From contig OU862910.1 of the NCBI GenBank assembly GCA_917880885.1, forward strand, positions 11,234,710 to 11,298,709: DNA of 64,000 bases, given 5' to 3'. Under the pieces are notes generated by a model that saw nothing but the letters and a program-made list of their open reading frames with translations, had not been told where the DNA came from and made no database searches. The position numbers and the translations under genes were made by a program. Of this stretch, positions 49,131 to 60,919 are shown one piece after another (the stretch's first letter is position 1; each line of letters starts with the position of its first letter). This stretch comes from Limnephilus marmoratus. Taxonomy: Eukaryota; Arthropoda; Insecta; Trichoptera; Limnephilidae.

Positions 49131-50124
49131 AAGACTGTCAAAATGAGAAAATTGTAGGTACAATACCGTAGGTACGGTAATTGGATAATTAATCTGTTGT
49201 ACAATTAATAAATTTTTAAGAAATAATAAAAATGTATTAGTGATATAGCACAAATAACCCACTTTGTGCGATATATGTCGACACAAGGTCCCAAAGAAGA
49301 ACTTCCTGGACTGCTGCCGCTTAAGGGACACAAAGTCGAGAAGGTATTGCAAACGCTATAGAAACATATCTAGATATTAAAACTTATTGTTATTAGACCT
49401 CGGACTCTCCATGTGGGTTTTGATTTAATGCTTTGATCGAATGCAACTGACCCGAATTTAATAAGTGAAGGGTGAGTGCAGAGTAGACACATAGATGGTG
49501 ATCAGTTCATCAGTTTATTGTGATTTCACAATAATAGTTATTGTGTACACCGAATTACCAATAAAATTTAACGCCATATCCGCCGTTTACCCCTCTCGCT
49601 CCCCCCCCCCCCCATCCGACCCCTGGCCTAGCCGAAGGACTACGAATCGACAAGTCAACTAATTATGTAGCTATTATTGAGATGCATATTCATCACCAGT
49701 GCAGGAGGGATATTTTATCGACCCGCCAACCTATCGAACTCTAGTATCATGTATGGAAATAAAATGAAAAACATGTTTACGTGTAATCCACGCGGTTTCA
49801 TTTTCAGTATTGTGTATGTAGGTAGGTACATGCCACCTATCGCAATATTGATATAATAACAGAACATGAATAGAACTTTCACAGAACTTAAAAATTAACT
49901 TTGAAATTTATAGATTGTTTTAATTCTGTGACACAACTGGCCCTTAGTTTTCACTAACTCTAAACGCGGACTGAAAATGAAATCACGAACACATTAATAA
50001 AAACTTATATAAGAAATACTGACAGTAACCTTATCAAAGTTTAAGGGTGACCCGATAGTTTTATATTTGTATGAATATTTCTAATATATTATATGTAGAT
50101 ATATTACAATGTTTATGTTTTTTT
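49131..50124. other. no gene seen
   Basis: AT-rich; C13 run at about 49601-49613. Confidence 0.45.
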
Positions 50125-50452
50125 TTACACGAGCTCTACACAGGAGGCCCTGAGGAAAATAATTTTCCTCAGGGCCTATGTCATCTTTGGGGATGCTGTG
50201 TAGAGGGTTTTTTTTAAGGAAATAAAGGAGAGGTGAGTTTTGGGAAGGGAAAGGGTTTAAGGGGTGGGTAGGAATCTGGGGTTCAGTGTGTCCTGGTCAT
50301 CCAAGACCTAGACAAACCTCACCCCTTGAACCCGGGCACCCCTGCTAAATCACCAAACGTAGCGAACCACTTGGGGTGATCTATGGCAGAGGTGTTGGTT
50401 ATCCAATAAAGGTTCCCGGGGCGGCGGTACCCATTCCCGCCTCCCAAATTGT
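50125..50452 (-). mobile_element. SINE type B, near full length
   Basis: On the minus strand: TTTGGGAGGCGGGAATGGGT head, CCCCGGGAACCTTTATTGGA TAACC, GATCACCCCAAGTGGTTCGC, CCCCTTAAACCCTTTCCCTT, GCATCCCCAAAGATGACATA, hairpin CCCTGAGGAAAATTATTTTC CTCAGGG, and CCTGTGTAGAGCTCGTGTAA AAAA tail. Confidence 0.82.
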
Positions 50453-50454
50453 AA

Positions 50455-50785
50455 GATATAAACGCGAAGACTACGTATTAAAAAGTGTTTTTAACGTCAC
50501 GTAAAACTATAGTAGTACGTTACATTAATTGTCATCAATTTTTGTATCAAATAAGATGTCCTATGTCGTATTTTATGTACAGTGTACCTATGTATGTTTT
50601 ATGGCATATGGTATGTTTATGATATAAACGCGAAGACTACGTATAAAAAATGTTTTTAACGTCACGTAAAACTATAATAATAGGTTACATTAATTATCAT
50701 CAATTTTTGTGTCAAATAAGATGTCCCATGAAGTATTTTATGTACGTGTATCTTTGTATGTTTTATGGCGTATGGTATAACTGAC
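50455..50785. repeat. tandem duplication, period 166 bp, two copies
   Basis: GATATAAACGCGAAGACTAC GTAT starts each copy (50455, 50621), followed by TTTTTAACGTCACGTAAAAC and CATCAATTTTTGT. It abuts the SINE at 50125-50452. Confidence 0.88.
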
Positions 50786-51499
50786 AGGAGCTTGACCCGT
50801 TGATAAAATTTTCTCAACCGGCATTTTATTGTTTGTTACAAGAGAATTGCATCACCAAGCTATTTATGAACAATCAACAATGGTAACAACATTTTATGTA
50901 AATATAAAAATAACCTGTAAAGGTGACTAGCCGGTGCACATGCGGGCACAGATAATAAATAGCACGCATTTTGCGATAATTAAAAAAATTGAATAATTAC
51001 CACTTTTACTCCGTTTGTTTGCTTTCTTGGTAAGTATTCCATTTTATCGGCTTCGATGTAGGGAACAACAAACTATGAACTGATAATGGAAAATCCAACG
51101 AAACCAACACTAAATCACGCTTCAAATACCTGCTTGACTGTTCGTATAATGCATTTATTGAAGAAGCACTTCGCGACTAGGATAGGCAAAATTGATCGAG
51201 AATATCTTCGAGCTCTTTTGGTGTTTTTACCAGAATACTGCCGATAGAGACTGGCTGGGTTGACGTTCAGGCGGGTTGTGGTTCCAAGCAATGTTTACTG
51301 GTCGTTTGTGATAAGATATCGGTATTAAGTGTATATCAGTCTCGTAAAGAGATGAACTCTGGGCATACCGAAACGCGTCGCTAGGTCGGGTTCGGTTCAC
51401 TGTTTTACATATTCGCCTTATTTTCGATGGTGCGTGGAACGCGTATATTAATTTTTTGGTCATTGCTGTTGGATACGATACGTATCAGGGGTGAATTGG
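50786..51499. other. no gene seen
   Basis: The minus ORF 51227-51463 lies in mixed-composition DNA and shows no recognisable domain. Confidence 0.45.
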
Positions 51500-52085
51500 T
51501 GACCATCAAAATACTTTTTAACCCGTCAGGCATCGAACATACGTTGTCAGAGGGTCAAAATATTTCCGCTTTACAATAAAATCCAAATTAATGGAACATT
51601 TCTGAACGTATCCAAAAACTTAAAACTGCTTTTGAAAAGCGATAAAATACGCTTTCAAATTTTATAAATCAAAATAAATATTTAGTTTATAAAATATAAA
51701 AGTTTTGCATGCAAACAAAAAAGTTTGTAAAATGACTCACCTTACATTTTTTTCTACCGATAAAATTTTTACATATTATATTAGACAAATATATTATACA
51801 CAAAAGCGTTGTCATCTCACTTTTTTGTCGTTCCATGGAAAATAATTAATAAAGAAATTCCCAAATTTTTATAATTTTTTTTTTCAAATTCCGATCGTAA
51901 ACTTTGATTTCATAAACGTGTACATTTTAATTATTTTGTGGTTAACTTTTCGACTTGAATTCATAGCATGATTTTTTCTCTTTCCCATGCCGTTTATATC
52001 ATATTTCTCACTATGATAGTAAGGGAGACACAACCATTTTTATGAGACCTATATGAGTTGTTCCGAAAAGCGAACAAATTAGCCT
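51500..52085 (-). repeat. dispersed repeat C, copy 2 (inverted relative to copy 1)
   Basis: Reverse strand aligns with 42540-43130 over about 560 bp: AGTGAGAAATATGATATAAA-like, GTTAACCACAAAATAATTAA and GTGAGTCATTTTACAAAC among shared blocks. Confidence 0.7.
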
Positions 52086-53368
52086 AAGGGGTGAAATAAA
52101 CTCTGGGTCTGTACCTAATCTTACCCCACGATATATTACGTATTATGAATATTATATATACCAACTTGTCAAAATAAATTTTAATATTTAACTTTTTTTT
52201 TAAGTCACTTATTAGGTATTTGATGATAATTAAAAATTTTAGCTAATTGATTTATTTGTTTGATATAAAAATACATTAACAGTATAAGGAAGCTTTGGCT
52301 GATCAACTAGGAAGGTTTCCCGTTTTAGAACAGCAATATTGATAGGTTTAGTTCAAATTAGTTAATTATTAAGTAAATTTAATTATATTTATAGAAAATT
52401 GAAACATATTTTGCGATTTATTTGTGCACAGTTTTAAGACTTTAAATTTTTTTTTTCACCTTGTAAATTTGAGATGAAATCGAAAGCTTCTCAGATTGCA
52501 TAAATGTGATTATTGAAAACAATGGTAACGCAACTTGTAAAAAATCTTATGAAATTTAGAATACCTATTTCCGGAATCAGCAGAATAATATTACTATGCT
52601 ACCAACCCAACGCTGTATTTCTTTAGCATAGAATTTTTGTAGATTTTGCATTATGAGTTGTGAATGAAAAATAAAAAGAGTATTAGGTATTAATTGTTTT
52701 TGCGTTAAAATCGTAGAACTTCAATAAATGTTTTTTTTTTTAAATTTAATTTAAACCAAATTTGAAAATGGCCTTTTAAGCCGAAATAGCTGTCACAATA
52801 ATAATAAAAAACCTGCAGATAATAACATTATTAAATTTTATTTAAATAAAATTATAAAATAAAGTAATAGGTATATTACTACTTTGACGGATCTTGCGGA
52901 CCGCAGTACTCGTAATTCTTTTATACTTTGTAGTTTAAAAAAATATGTTTTATGTTTATTTTATTAGGTAGTTCATACCAGTTCTGGCCTGACATGATAT
53001 CGCCGCTGATAATGTAGGTACGTCGTAAATAATATAACTTGTGCACCTTTTGATAAGAACATCGCAACTACTATCAAACACCTTGCAATGAGTGTTACCT
53101 ACCTCCTTTTATTTGCACGATTGCTTTGAACAGTTTGTTTGGTATAAAATATGTGTTCCATGTTGACTTTTAATGAATCGTTTATCGATACAAACATTCG
53201 AAACACATGGGAAAATAAAGACTGAAGTCGAAACCGTTGATTCCAAAATATTTCGTATTTATGTGGTTTCAAGGTTGCTTAAAGAGGCTAATATTGATTG
53301 AGTAGAGGCAAGTTAAAGGTACCACCAGCAAGTAATATGGAAAGCAGTTTCAAAATGTTACATTATTA
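52086..53368. other. AT-rich DNA, no gene seen
   Basis: No feature supported. Confidence 0.5.
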
Positions 53369-53809
53369 CTAGCTGACCCGGAAAACGTTGTTCTGCCATA
53401 TAAATTATTTCTATGTGTGGATAAAATGAGGCGGTCGTAGCGTCATCTGTCATTCAACAACATAAATAATTTCGTTCTGTTTGAAATACGAACGACGCGA
53501 CGCGACGGTTAAATTAGTTCATAAAAAATACTAAAATCGCGATTTTATGGGAGGGTGGGGGTAGGAGGGTGAAAATTTGGGGTGATAGATATTTTTGATG
53601 CCAAAAAAATACAAAAAAAAATTGTCAAAAAAATAGTTATATTTAATCATTTTTAAAACACCCTAATTACCTAGCGGTATGAAATAACTTTACGACCTAT
53701 TCTCATACCTAGCAAATATGCATAAAAAAATCATAAAAATCGGTCGAGCCGTTTCGGAGGAGTGCGACCACAAACACTGTGACACGAGATTTTTATATAC
53801 ATATATAGA
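53369..53809 (-). mobile_element. Helitron-like non-autonomous element
   Basis: Minus strand begins A|TCTATATATGTATATAAAA and ends GGGTCAGCTAG|T, that is TC...CTAG inserted between A and T. Just inside the 3' end lies CAACGTTTTCCGGGTCAGCT; the 5' part has CGAAACGGCTCGACCGATTT. Both words are familiar from widespread insect repeats. The family name is not asserted. Confidence 0.65.
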
Positions 53810-55030
53810 TTGTTCTTTTAATATTGTTCTTTTAATATTATTATAATGCTGAAGTAATTCAATGTATGCCATTTCGTAAGTTTATTTACAAACGAAATCG
53901 AAATAAAGCTTTTCTGAACATGTCCAATGAATCATTTTTTCAAAATGAGATTAATAATGACAAACATGATAATTATCAGATATGTCGCTTTATCAAATCA
54001 ATCGAAATGTTGATTAGGTGTCCAAATTTGACAGTTTTATGATGGATTTATATATTTTCTAAATGTAATATAACGTAGATATGGATTTGTTTACGAGGAA
54101 AATGAGTAATTTTTATGACTACATCAAGTCATCAATGGTTGCTGATAAGCACCTTCTATAATAGCTTTTTTGGCAAATGTTGCAATTTCAGAATGTGCTA
54201 AAAAACCTACATATTAAAATAATAAACTGTCGCATCGACGGAATACCTACAACGAATATTAATGCATTTTATGTTTATGTTTTTAATTTATGTTATTGCT
54301 ATCATTATCATCGAATTCATAATATTGCATCATGATAAAAGTATTCAAAATATTATTGTCGGTATAAATAGATTCCCAGGAATCAAAACCTTATTTATTT
54401 TTTACCAAAATGCTTGCCTTATTTATAAGACTGTGTTCAACATACGAGTATAACAACATTCTCTCTGATATAGATATCTCCAATTGTGATGAAAATAAAT
54501 ATAAAAACTGTATCAAAAGTGTATTAAAAAATGTATCAAATTAGTACAAAACTGCATAAATGTAATGATATATTTATGCAATGACATATATTATGTACCT
54601 CCTGTTATAATAATGTATCTAATATCTTTTAGTTGTAAGATTACTGTTCAATTTATAGATACACAATATAATAGTATAACGAGGAAATCTATAATTGGTT
54701 TCTCAGTTAGGTAAATTATTCATGTATAAATTATTAAACAAATTGTAAACTGTTGATTTCCATAATAAATAAATAAAATGGATTTCAATTGTGCGCCTGG
54801 ATTTAGGCAAAATTACTAGCACGCAAATTTTCAAAACAAGTAGGTACGTAAATCTAAAATTTTGTACTTCGTTTTTTCTTCTATTTAACGAAAAAATATT
54901 CTAACCATTGCGATGCTTGAAATTAATTAGATTTTTAATTCTGTAATAAATAACAACATTTGAAATATTTAGCATTTCATTAGGCCTAGCTACCAGGGAA
55001 GCAGAATAAGGAAGGTTGCGTTCGACTTAC
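53810..55030. other. AT-rich DNA, no gene seen
   Basis: 54760-54780 has an AATAAATAAATAAAATGG stretch like a LINE tail. Confidence 0.45.
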
Positions 55031-55198
55031 CGTCTCGTGTGTTTGTATGGTCCTTGAGAGAGCGACGACGCTCCCGTCTGTATTGGTGGTGACTACTTGC
55101 GGGGCGCGCTTTTCCTGGTAGTGGTTTAGGAGAATCTGCCTTCGCCGCGTTCGTTCCGACCGACTTCGCGGGTTCCTAACGACCTCTTCGATCATCAT
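55031..55198 (-). CDS. Rab32: candidate alternative first coding exon of Rab32 (short isoform)
   Basis: A GC-rich island in AT-rich DNA opens with two ATGs (MMIEEVVRNPRSRSERTRRR then QILLNHYQEKRAPQ) and runs 56 codons to ACG|GTAAGT, a strong phase-0 donor. An in-frame TGA sits about 20 nt upstream of the first ATG, so this is a true 5' coding exon unless an unseen acceptor lies closer. The only downstream coding exon on this strand that lacks a start and accepts phase 0 is Rab32 exon 2 at 17264. Joining them (37.8 kb intron) gives about 275 residues. The peptide is basic and not a recognised domain. It could instead start another gene whose remaining exons I failed to see. Confidence 0.6.
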
Positions 55199-56368
55199 GC
55201 ACTCCGGATAGTTTACTCACTTTAGTATTGCGATACTTTAACTTTACTTTGTATAAACGCTAACAGAACGAACGATACACTTTATAAATACATACATCAA
55301 ATGTTAATATTTTATTGTATCTACACTTTAAACTGATGTTTATTATAAGACATTTTCCGTGAGATCCACTTAAATCGATGTGACTTTTTAGAATGAAATA
55401 AACTCGTGAGTTTAATGTTGAGTTTAATGAATAGTTGTTGATATTACGCCAGTAGAAATCTTATCTCATAATATGGCGCCTGAGGTGCTACGCCAAGCAA
55501 AAACACGTTGATGATAATAACTTTGTGTAACAGAAAGACATTATATTATTAAATATATATTAAACGACATGGTCGAATAAAAATAAAAATAATATATTCG
55601 GGTTTTTATCATTTTTATCAAAAATGCTCAATATTTGCCAAATAAATGCCTACATTGAGAATTAGAAACAAAAAATAATATTATAATATAAATCTTCTAT
55701 CTAAATAAATCACTTTGTTAAGATTACATAATATTATGTAGTGGTCATAAATGTCACAAATAAATATTTATTCTTCCGTTATACGTACGAGTAACAAAAA
55801 AATCTTGTTGAACCGGATTTTTTCGGTCTTTAAAATATTTTTTTTCACGTCTTGACGATGCTTGTGTGGAATTTTCTAGAAAAAGCTCCGTCACGTGAAT
55901 GGAGGCTTCTCCCCGTATCGCGCACGCAACTGTAATATTCAGAAAGGTTAATCACGTGGCCATTCAGCGCCATTCACCGCTTCAAGGGCTTTGAAATAGA
56001 GAGACTTGTAAATAATTTATTTCAACCGTAGAGACGGCACGGACGTTTTTTTGAATGTGTATATATGTATGTATACAAATATGTTTTTTTGAATGTGTAT
56101 ATATGTATGTATACAAATATGTTTTTTTATTATTTTTTTAATATATTGTAATGGAATGTTTTAATCTTAATGTCAATTTTTAATCTGATACCTTTACTAA
56201 CATGACGGATAATAATTATTATAACTGAACTTAATAAAATAATTTTTATAATAATAACTTAAATAATAACTTAACTTACTAAACTCAAAAAAAATAATTT
56301 TTTTGAATAGGGCTTAAATTTCTCTCGCGTAACCGATTATTTATTTAATTACTTAGATATTCCTTAAA
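55199..56368. other. upstream of the alternative first exon
   Basis: Would hold the 5' UTR and promoter for the short isoform. No CpG island or clear TATA box is seen. A 38-bp direct duplication is at 56048-56121. Confidence 0.4.
56048..56121. repeat. 38-bp direct tandem duplication
   Basis: TTTTTTGAATGTGTATATAT GTATGTATACAAATATG occurs twice in succession without changes. Confidence 0.9.
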
Positions 56369-56895
56369 TCTATATAAATAAAATTAAAATATATATATAT
56401 AAATAAAAATGAATCGCCGAAATGTATGTACGCGCATAACTTCCGAAAGACTGCACCAAATTGGATAACTCTTTTTTTGTTGTATTCGTTATTATCAGGA
56501 CAAGGTTTGTATAGAACTACTGGTGAGCTCTGGCATTAAGAAATGTGTATAAAAAATTGCAATAGGTGACACGCGAGCTGTTTGAAAACTGAATCCACTG
56601 GGACTGAATGTATGGAATGTGGGAGGGGGGAGGGGAACTCGGGTAGGGATTCGTGTGAGCGGGAGGAGACTCGGGAGGGGGGTTCGCGGGACGGGGAAAG
56701 GGGGGTGTGGAGTGGGGAGAGGAAAGGTGGTGGAGGCGGAGTGGGAACGCGAGAGGGGAACGGGACGCGGGAGAGGAAGGGGAGGCGGGAGAGGAAGGGG
56801 AGGCGGAGGGGGAACGGGACGAATGGGAAAGGACACGCAGGGAGAAACAATTTCTTTATTAAATGGCATAGCAAAGCATGCCGGGAACCAGCTAG
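56369..56895 (+). mobile_element. Helitron-like element with ~270-bp G-rich core
   Basis: A|TCTATATAAATAAAATTAAA start, then ATGAATCGCCGAAATGTATG TACGCGCATAACTTCCG, and CATGCCGGGAACCAG CTAG|T end. The core 56590-56840 is a purine-rich strand of GGGAGGGG-type units. The long ORFs in it are artefacts of this composition. Confidence 0.75.
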
Positions 56896-57404
56896 TGTTA
56901 CATAAAAGCTTTCGACTCCCAGGCTGAGGGGTGAAATTTATTTTCTGTTTTAAAGAACTTTATATTATTTGATAATGTCTGATCATTTCACCGAAGTAAG
57001 GAATACTTTAGAACTCTAGTTCGGGCACACGGACGCGCTAACAATACATTTTCCCTTGGTTCGCTCAACTTTGTCCATAAATATGATTTTATTTTACGAT
57101 AATTATTAATATAATTTTATATTTTTTAAAAAAGAAAGACATACATTCCCATCGATGCCAACTGAGCCACTGGCTGGTATACGCTGAAGGTTGGCGGGTG
57201 GCAATTGGTAGCCAGCGTTCGGATAATGAAGAGATGTGATAGGGTTCGGATCACGGATACATCAGGATATTATATTATCTAGCGTGATATTTATTTCCTA
57301 GTGACATTTTAGAATTTAGTTTTTTTTTATGTTTAACTTTATTGAGATTGGTACCCCGGGCACCGTCAAGTCGCTTTTTTGCATGTATTTTTTTTTTTTT
57401 TTAC

Positions 57405-57690
57405 ATGAGCTCCACACAGGAGGCCCTGAGGAAAATAATTTCCCTCAGGGCCTATGTCATCTTTGGGGATGCTGTGTGGAGGGTTTTTTTAAGGAAAGGA
57501 AGGAGAGGAGAGTTCTGGGAAGGAAACGGGTTTAAGGGGTGGGTAGGAATCTGGGGTTTAGTATGTCCTGGTCATCCGCCTCCAAGACCTAGACAAACCT
57601 CACCCCATGAACCCGGGCACCCCTGCTAAATCACCAAACGTAGCGAACCACTTGGGGTGACCTATGGCAGAGGTGTTGGTTATCCAATAA
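57405..57690 (-). mobile_element. SINE type B, clean 3' end
   Basis: Minus strand: CTTTATTGGATAACCAACAC CTCTGCC, GGTTCGCTACGTTTGGTGAT, AACCCGTTTCCTTCCCAGAA, GCATCCCCAAAGATGACATA, hairpin CCCTGAGGGAAATTATTTTC CTCAGGG, CCTGTGTGGAGCTCATGTAA then an A13 tail. Confidence 0.85.
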
Positions 57691-58855
57691 AGGTATGTAT
57701 GGAACTCATTTTAAAAATACATTGCCCTTGGTATGGTTGAAATATCTGACAAATAATTTCCATTAAATATACAACTTCGTTTCACTTTACGAGCAATTAT
57801 TAGCTGCATAATAATAACGTTATATTTGTATAGAGCAGTTTTGTGTCATTTCACTTCAAGTGCATATTTCAGATAGATTAATTCCATACTTTTCTATCGT
57901 TTTTTCCCTTTAGTGAGATTTGGCTGGACCTCACCCCCCCTCTTTTGAGCTCACGTAATTAATGTATGCCCCCTTATAGTTTGAGTTTTAACGTTTTTAC
58001 AAGATTAATGGAGGAGGCTATCAGCTCGCTAGCCTAGGGCGGCTGAAACCCTCAATAGGGCCCTGCCATCAGCGAAAACAAAATACTATATTATTTGAGA
58101 ACGTTCTGAGGGCTTGGAGGAACCCTGTCCCGTAATAGTCGAAAAACATGTCACTTGACACGTTTTCTAGATTATGATCATACAAGTGTAACATACACAA
58201 TTAAACAGAGCCAATGGTTTAAGTTTTTTCTCTCTTCAAGCTCGTCGGCCGCTTCACACACGTAATTACTGAGTTAAACTCGTAGTTTGATTTGCTGATT
58301 AACGTTTTATTTTTATTTTATTTTATTAGGAACATTTACAGGTTAATAACATTACATGCATTAAAGAAAACAATAAATTATAATAATTAGGTTACAACCC
58401 AATAACACATGTTCACATCATGCCCAAATAATAAATAAAAAGTCAATAATTATTAACATTTTTTGCCTAATATTACAGATAGGAACTAGATAAACAATCT
58501 AAACAAAGTCTATATATACTGTCTAATACTGTGTGATACATAAAAGATACAGAAAAGATAAGATAAAAACAATGAAAGTAGAAAAAATAAACATATAATA
58601 ATAATTATGAAAACTGAAAAACACCAGATGTAGTAGGATCGACAAATACCATATACATTAATAAAAAAAAGTAAAAATAAAGTGATATTACTCACAAAAA
58701 ATAGTAAAATATAGTTTTATGGCTATTTAAAAAAAAAATTAATATTTATAAAACAACAAAAAAAAATGAAAAAACACCAGACGTAAAATGGAAAAATAAT
58801 ATTTATACGCACATGTACGGATTACACATGTACGTATTACATTCTTTTAAATTTC

Positions 58856-58860
<5 letters not shown>
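57691..58860. other. no gene seen; unplaced repeat pieces
   Basis: 57950-57975 (CACGTAATTAATGTATGCCC) is the inverse of 61368-61395. 58310-58340 has a TTTTATTTTATTTTATTAGG start like a reversed LINE tail. Confidence 0.45.
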
Positions 58861-58907
<47 letters not shown>

Positions 58908-58960
58908 ATTAAAAAAAACATTAAAAAAACATTTAAAAAAAACATAAAGCTAAGTTTGTT
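58861..58960. repeat. A46 homopolymer and A8-CATT-type repeats
   Basis: An uninterrupted A run of about 46 is followed by three to four AACATTAAAAAAA units. Assembly or slippage error here is likely. Confidence 0.85.
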
Positions 58961-59049
58961 AGCTGTGAGCTCACCCTCAAGTGGTGTCATTTTTACAGCC
59001 ATTTGCGCAGTGATTCCAAGAGTAGCGTTGGTTTTAGGAATCATTTTCG

Positions 59050-59360
59050 CCAAAATTATTCAATACCACAAATTTTAAAGAGCTACAGTTAAATAACTCA
59101 CAATTCAAATCATCGGCAAGATATCAAAATATTATTAAAATCCTGTCTCTATCTAGGTATAACTTATTTTAACAACCTCCCGTTACCAAAAATTTTCTTA
59201 CATGATTTTAAACAATTAAGCTAGTATTCCCTCAAATTCAAGAGCCATGTCTGTTTATGGTGAGGAAATGCTATTTTTATTTTCCTTTATAACATTTTAT
59301 ATATAACATGTAAAAATTGTATTGTAAAAAACATACAACTATTAAATAAATAAAAAAAAT
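59050..59360 (+). mobile_element. LINE 3' terminal fragment
   Basis: Plus translation YLGITYFNNLPLPKIFLHDF (59155-59214) parallels YLGIKFFNNLPIEIKK at 41976. An AAATAAATAAAAAAAATATG tail follows at 59344. Stop-disrupted. Confidence 0.55.
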
Positions 59361-59399
59361 ATGAAATATGCACGCAAACAATAAAGGAATGGAAAGCTT

Positions 59400-59945
59400 G
59401 GCTTCATTCTTCCAAATTTCAGAGGCTTTAGGAATATTGCAACAATCAAGTTTTTGTATAGATCTTTATTTCGTAGTCAAGTCGAATATAACTCCTCGAT
59501 TTGGTCCCCCTATATTAAAATACGTTTAGATTCAATCGAAAAAATCAACATAAATTCCTAAGAAACATCAATTTTAAACTCGGTATTCCCATTGAAAGCA
59601 TAAACTATAATTACTGAAAGAATTACATTTATTATTAAAACGCTAAGGTTGAGAAATTATATCTGACCTAATATTTATGATCAAAATTGTAAATGGTACC
59701 TAATAGACAGCCAGGATTTACTTAGCCTCATTGAATTTCATATACCCACGAGAGCTACTCGTTCCAAAATGCTGTTAAAACATAACAATATCAGGACCGA
59801 GTATTCCAAACACTCTCATGTACCTAGGTTGCATGAAGATAATAATGTAGATACGCCGATGTGGCGGATATATTTAACTGCACCGAAGGTAGAAAAGAAG
59901 GCTATGCTCTCAAATCTTTTCAATCAATATTAATTTAACGTAGGT
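59400..59945 (+). mobile_element. LINE ORF2 C-terminal fragment
   Basis: Plus frame SQVEYNSSIWSPYIKIRLDS IEKI (59475-59548) matches the RSHLEYGSIVWNPYY...IEKIQKKFLR block of jockey-like LINEs. Later HKVPRLHEDNNVDTPMWR-like residues near 59820-59870 fit the C-terminus. Frameshifted. Confidence 0.6.
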
Positions 59946-59957
59946 CTACTTTACTTG

Positions 59958-60272
59958 TCTTTACATAAATGAAGTCGCTCCCGCTGTCTGTGCGCTTAGA
60001 TCTTTTAAACTACGCAACGGATTTTCATGCGGTTTTCACCAATAGATAGAGTGATTCATGAGAAAGGTTTTTAAGTATATAATTTGTTAAGGTTTTATGT
60101 AAATTTGCTGAAATATGTAAACAAAGGGAGTGGGCTGGCAAGCGGGCAGCGGGCAGTGGGCAGCGGGCTGGCATGAGGGTGGTGTGGATTTGATTTAACA
60201 GTTGGTTATAGAGGTTGGGTAATGGCGTGGCGTGTTTCGTTAGCTACAGCAACGTGTATCCGGGTCTGCTAG
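59958..60272 (+). mobile_element. Helitron-like element, 3' end clear
   Basis: 3' end GTATCCGGGTCTG CTAG|T; interior GAAGTCGCTCCCGCTGTCTG TGCGC and CGCAACGGATTTTCATGCGG TTTTC. GCAGCGGGCAGTGGGCAGCG is a short tandem of GGGCAGC. The 5' start (near TCTTTACATAAATGAAG) is not certain. Confidence 0.6.
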
Positions 60273-60919
60273 TACATAATAATTTGTATACATGTACTTG
60301 TGTCTCTTACTTTTATCTCTAGTGTCATTTTGCGTTCAAATTACACAATTAGTTGTTGTTATTTCTAATATTTTCTTATGCTTTTAACTGTGACATGTAA
60401 TCACTATTTGAGGTATATTTATACCGTGGATATTAAATAAATAAAAATGTATGTGTGGGTAATTATCAGATGTCCCGCAAAAGTAAGTGCCATTTAACGA
60501 TCACACTAAGATAAATTATAAACACTCTTAATTGAATTATAATAAAGCAGTTGAAATTTTAATCTACCCACTCGGCGTTAATATCGTGAGATGCCACAGT
60601 TAAACAAAACGATGGGCGCACGCTACAACTTCAAGGAAAACTGCATCAGAAGCATTAAGGTACCGCAAGGTTTATGTAACCGACTAGAGTTGGGTAGGAC
60701 ACGATATCAGAATGAGTTTGAATGGGGTACTCAAATACTGAAAGGAGGTGTCGAGGTGCTGTGCGGTGTGACAATATTTTCATGACAACGACTATTGCAT
60801 TTCATGGACAAACTAAAATAAATTCAATAAACAAAACAATTTTTTTTCCAATGGTGTACCTCTGTTCAATTAACCGATAACTACTGACGTGGGGGCCGCT
60901 CCGTCCTAGCAACCATAAT
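60273..60919. other. no gene seen
   Basis: The plus ORF 60591-60785 has no recognisable domain and weak coding character. Confidence 0.45.

Noticed and set aside
56495..56927. Four overlapping ORFs of 102-124 codons, Pro-rich or Gly/Arg-rich
   Set aside because: Artefacts of the purine-rich Helitron-like core; open in several frames on both strands.
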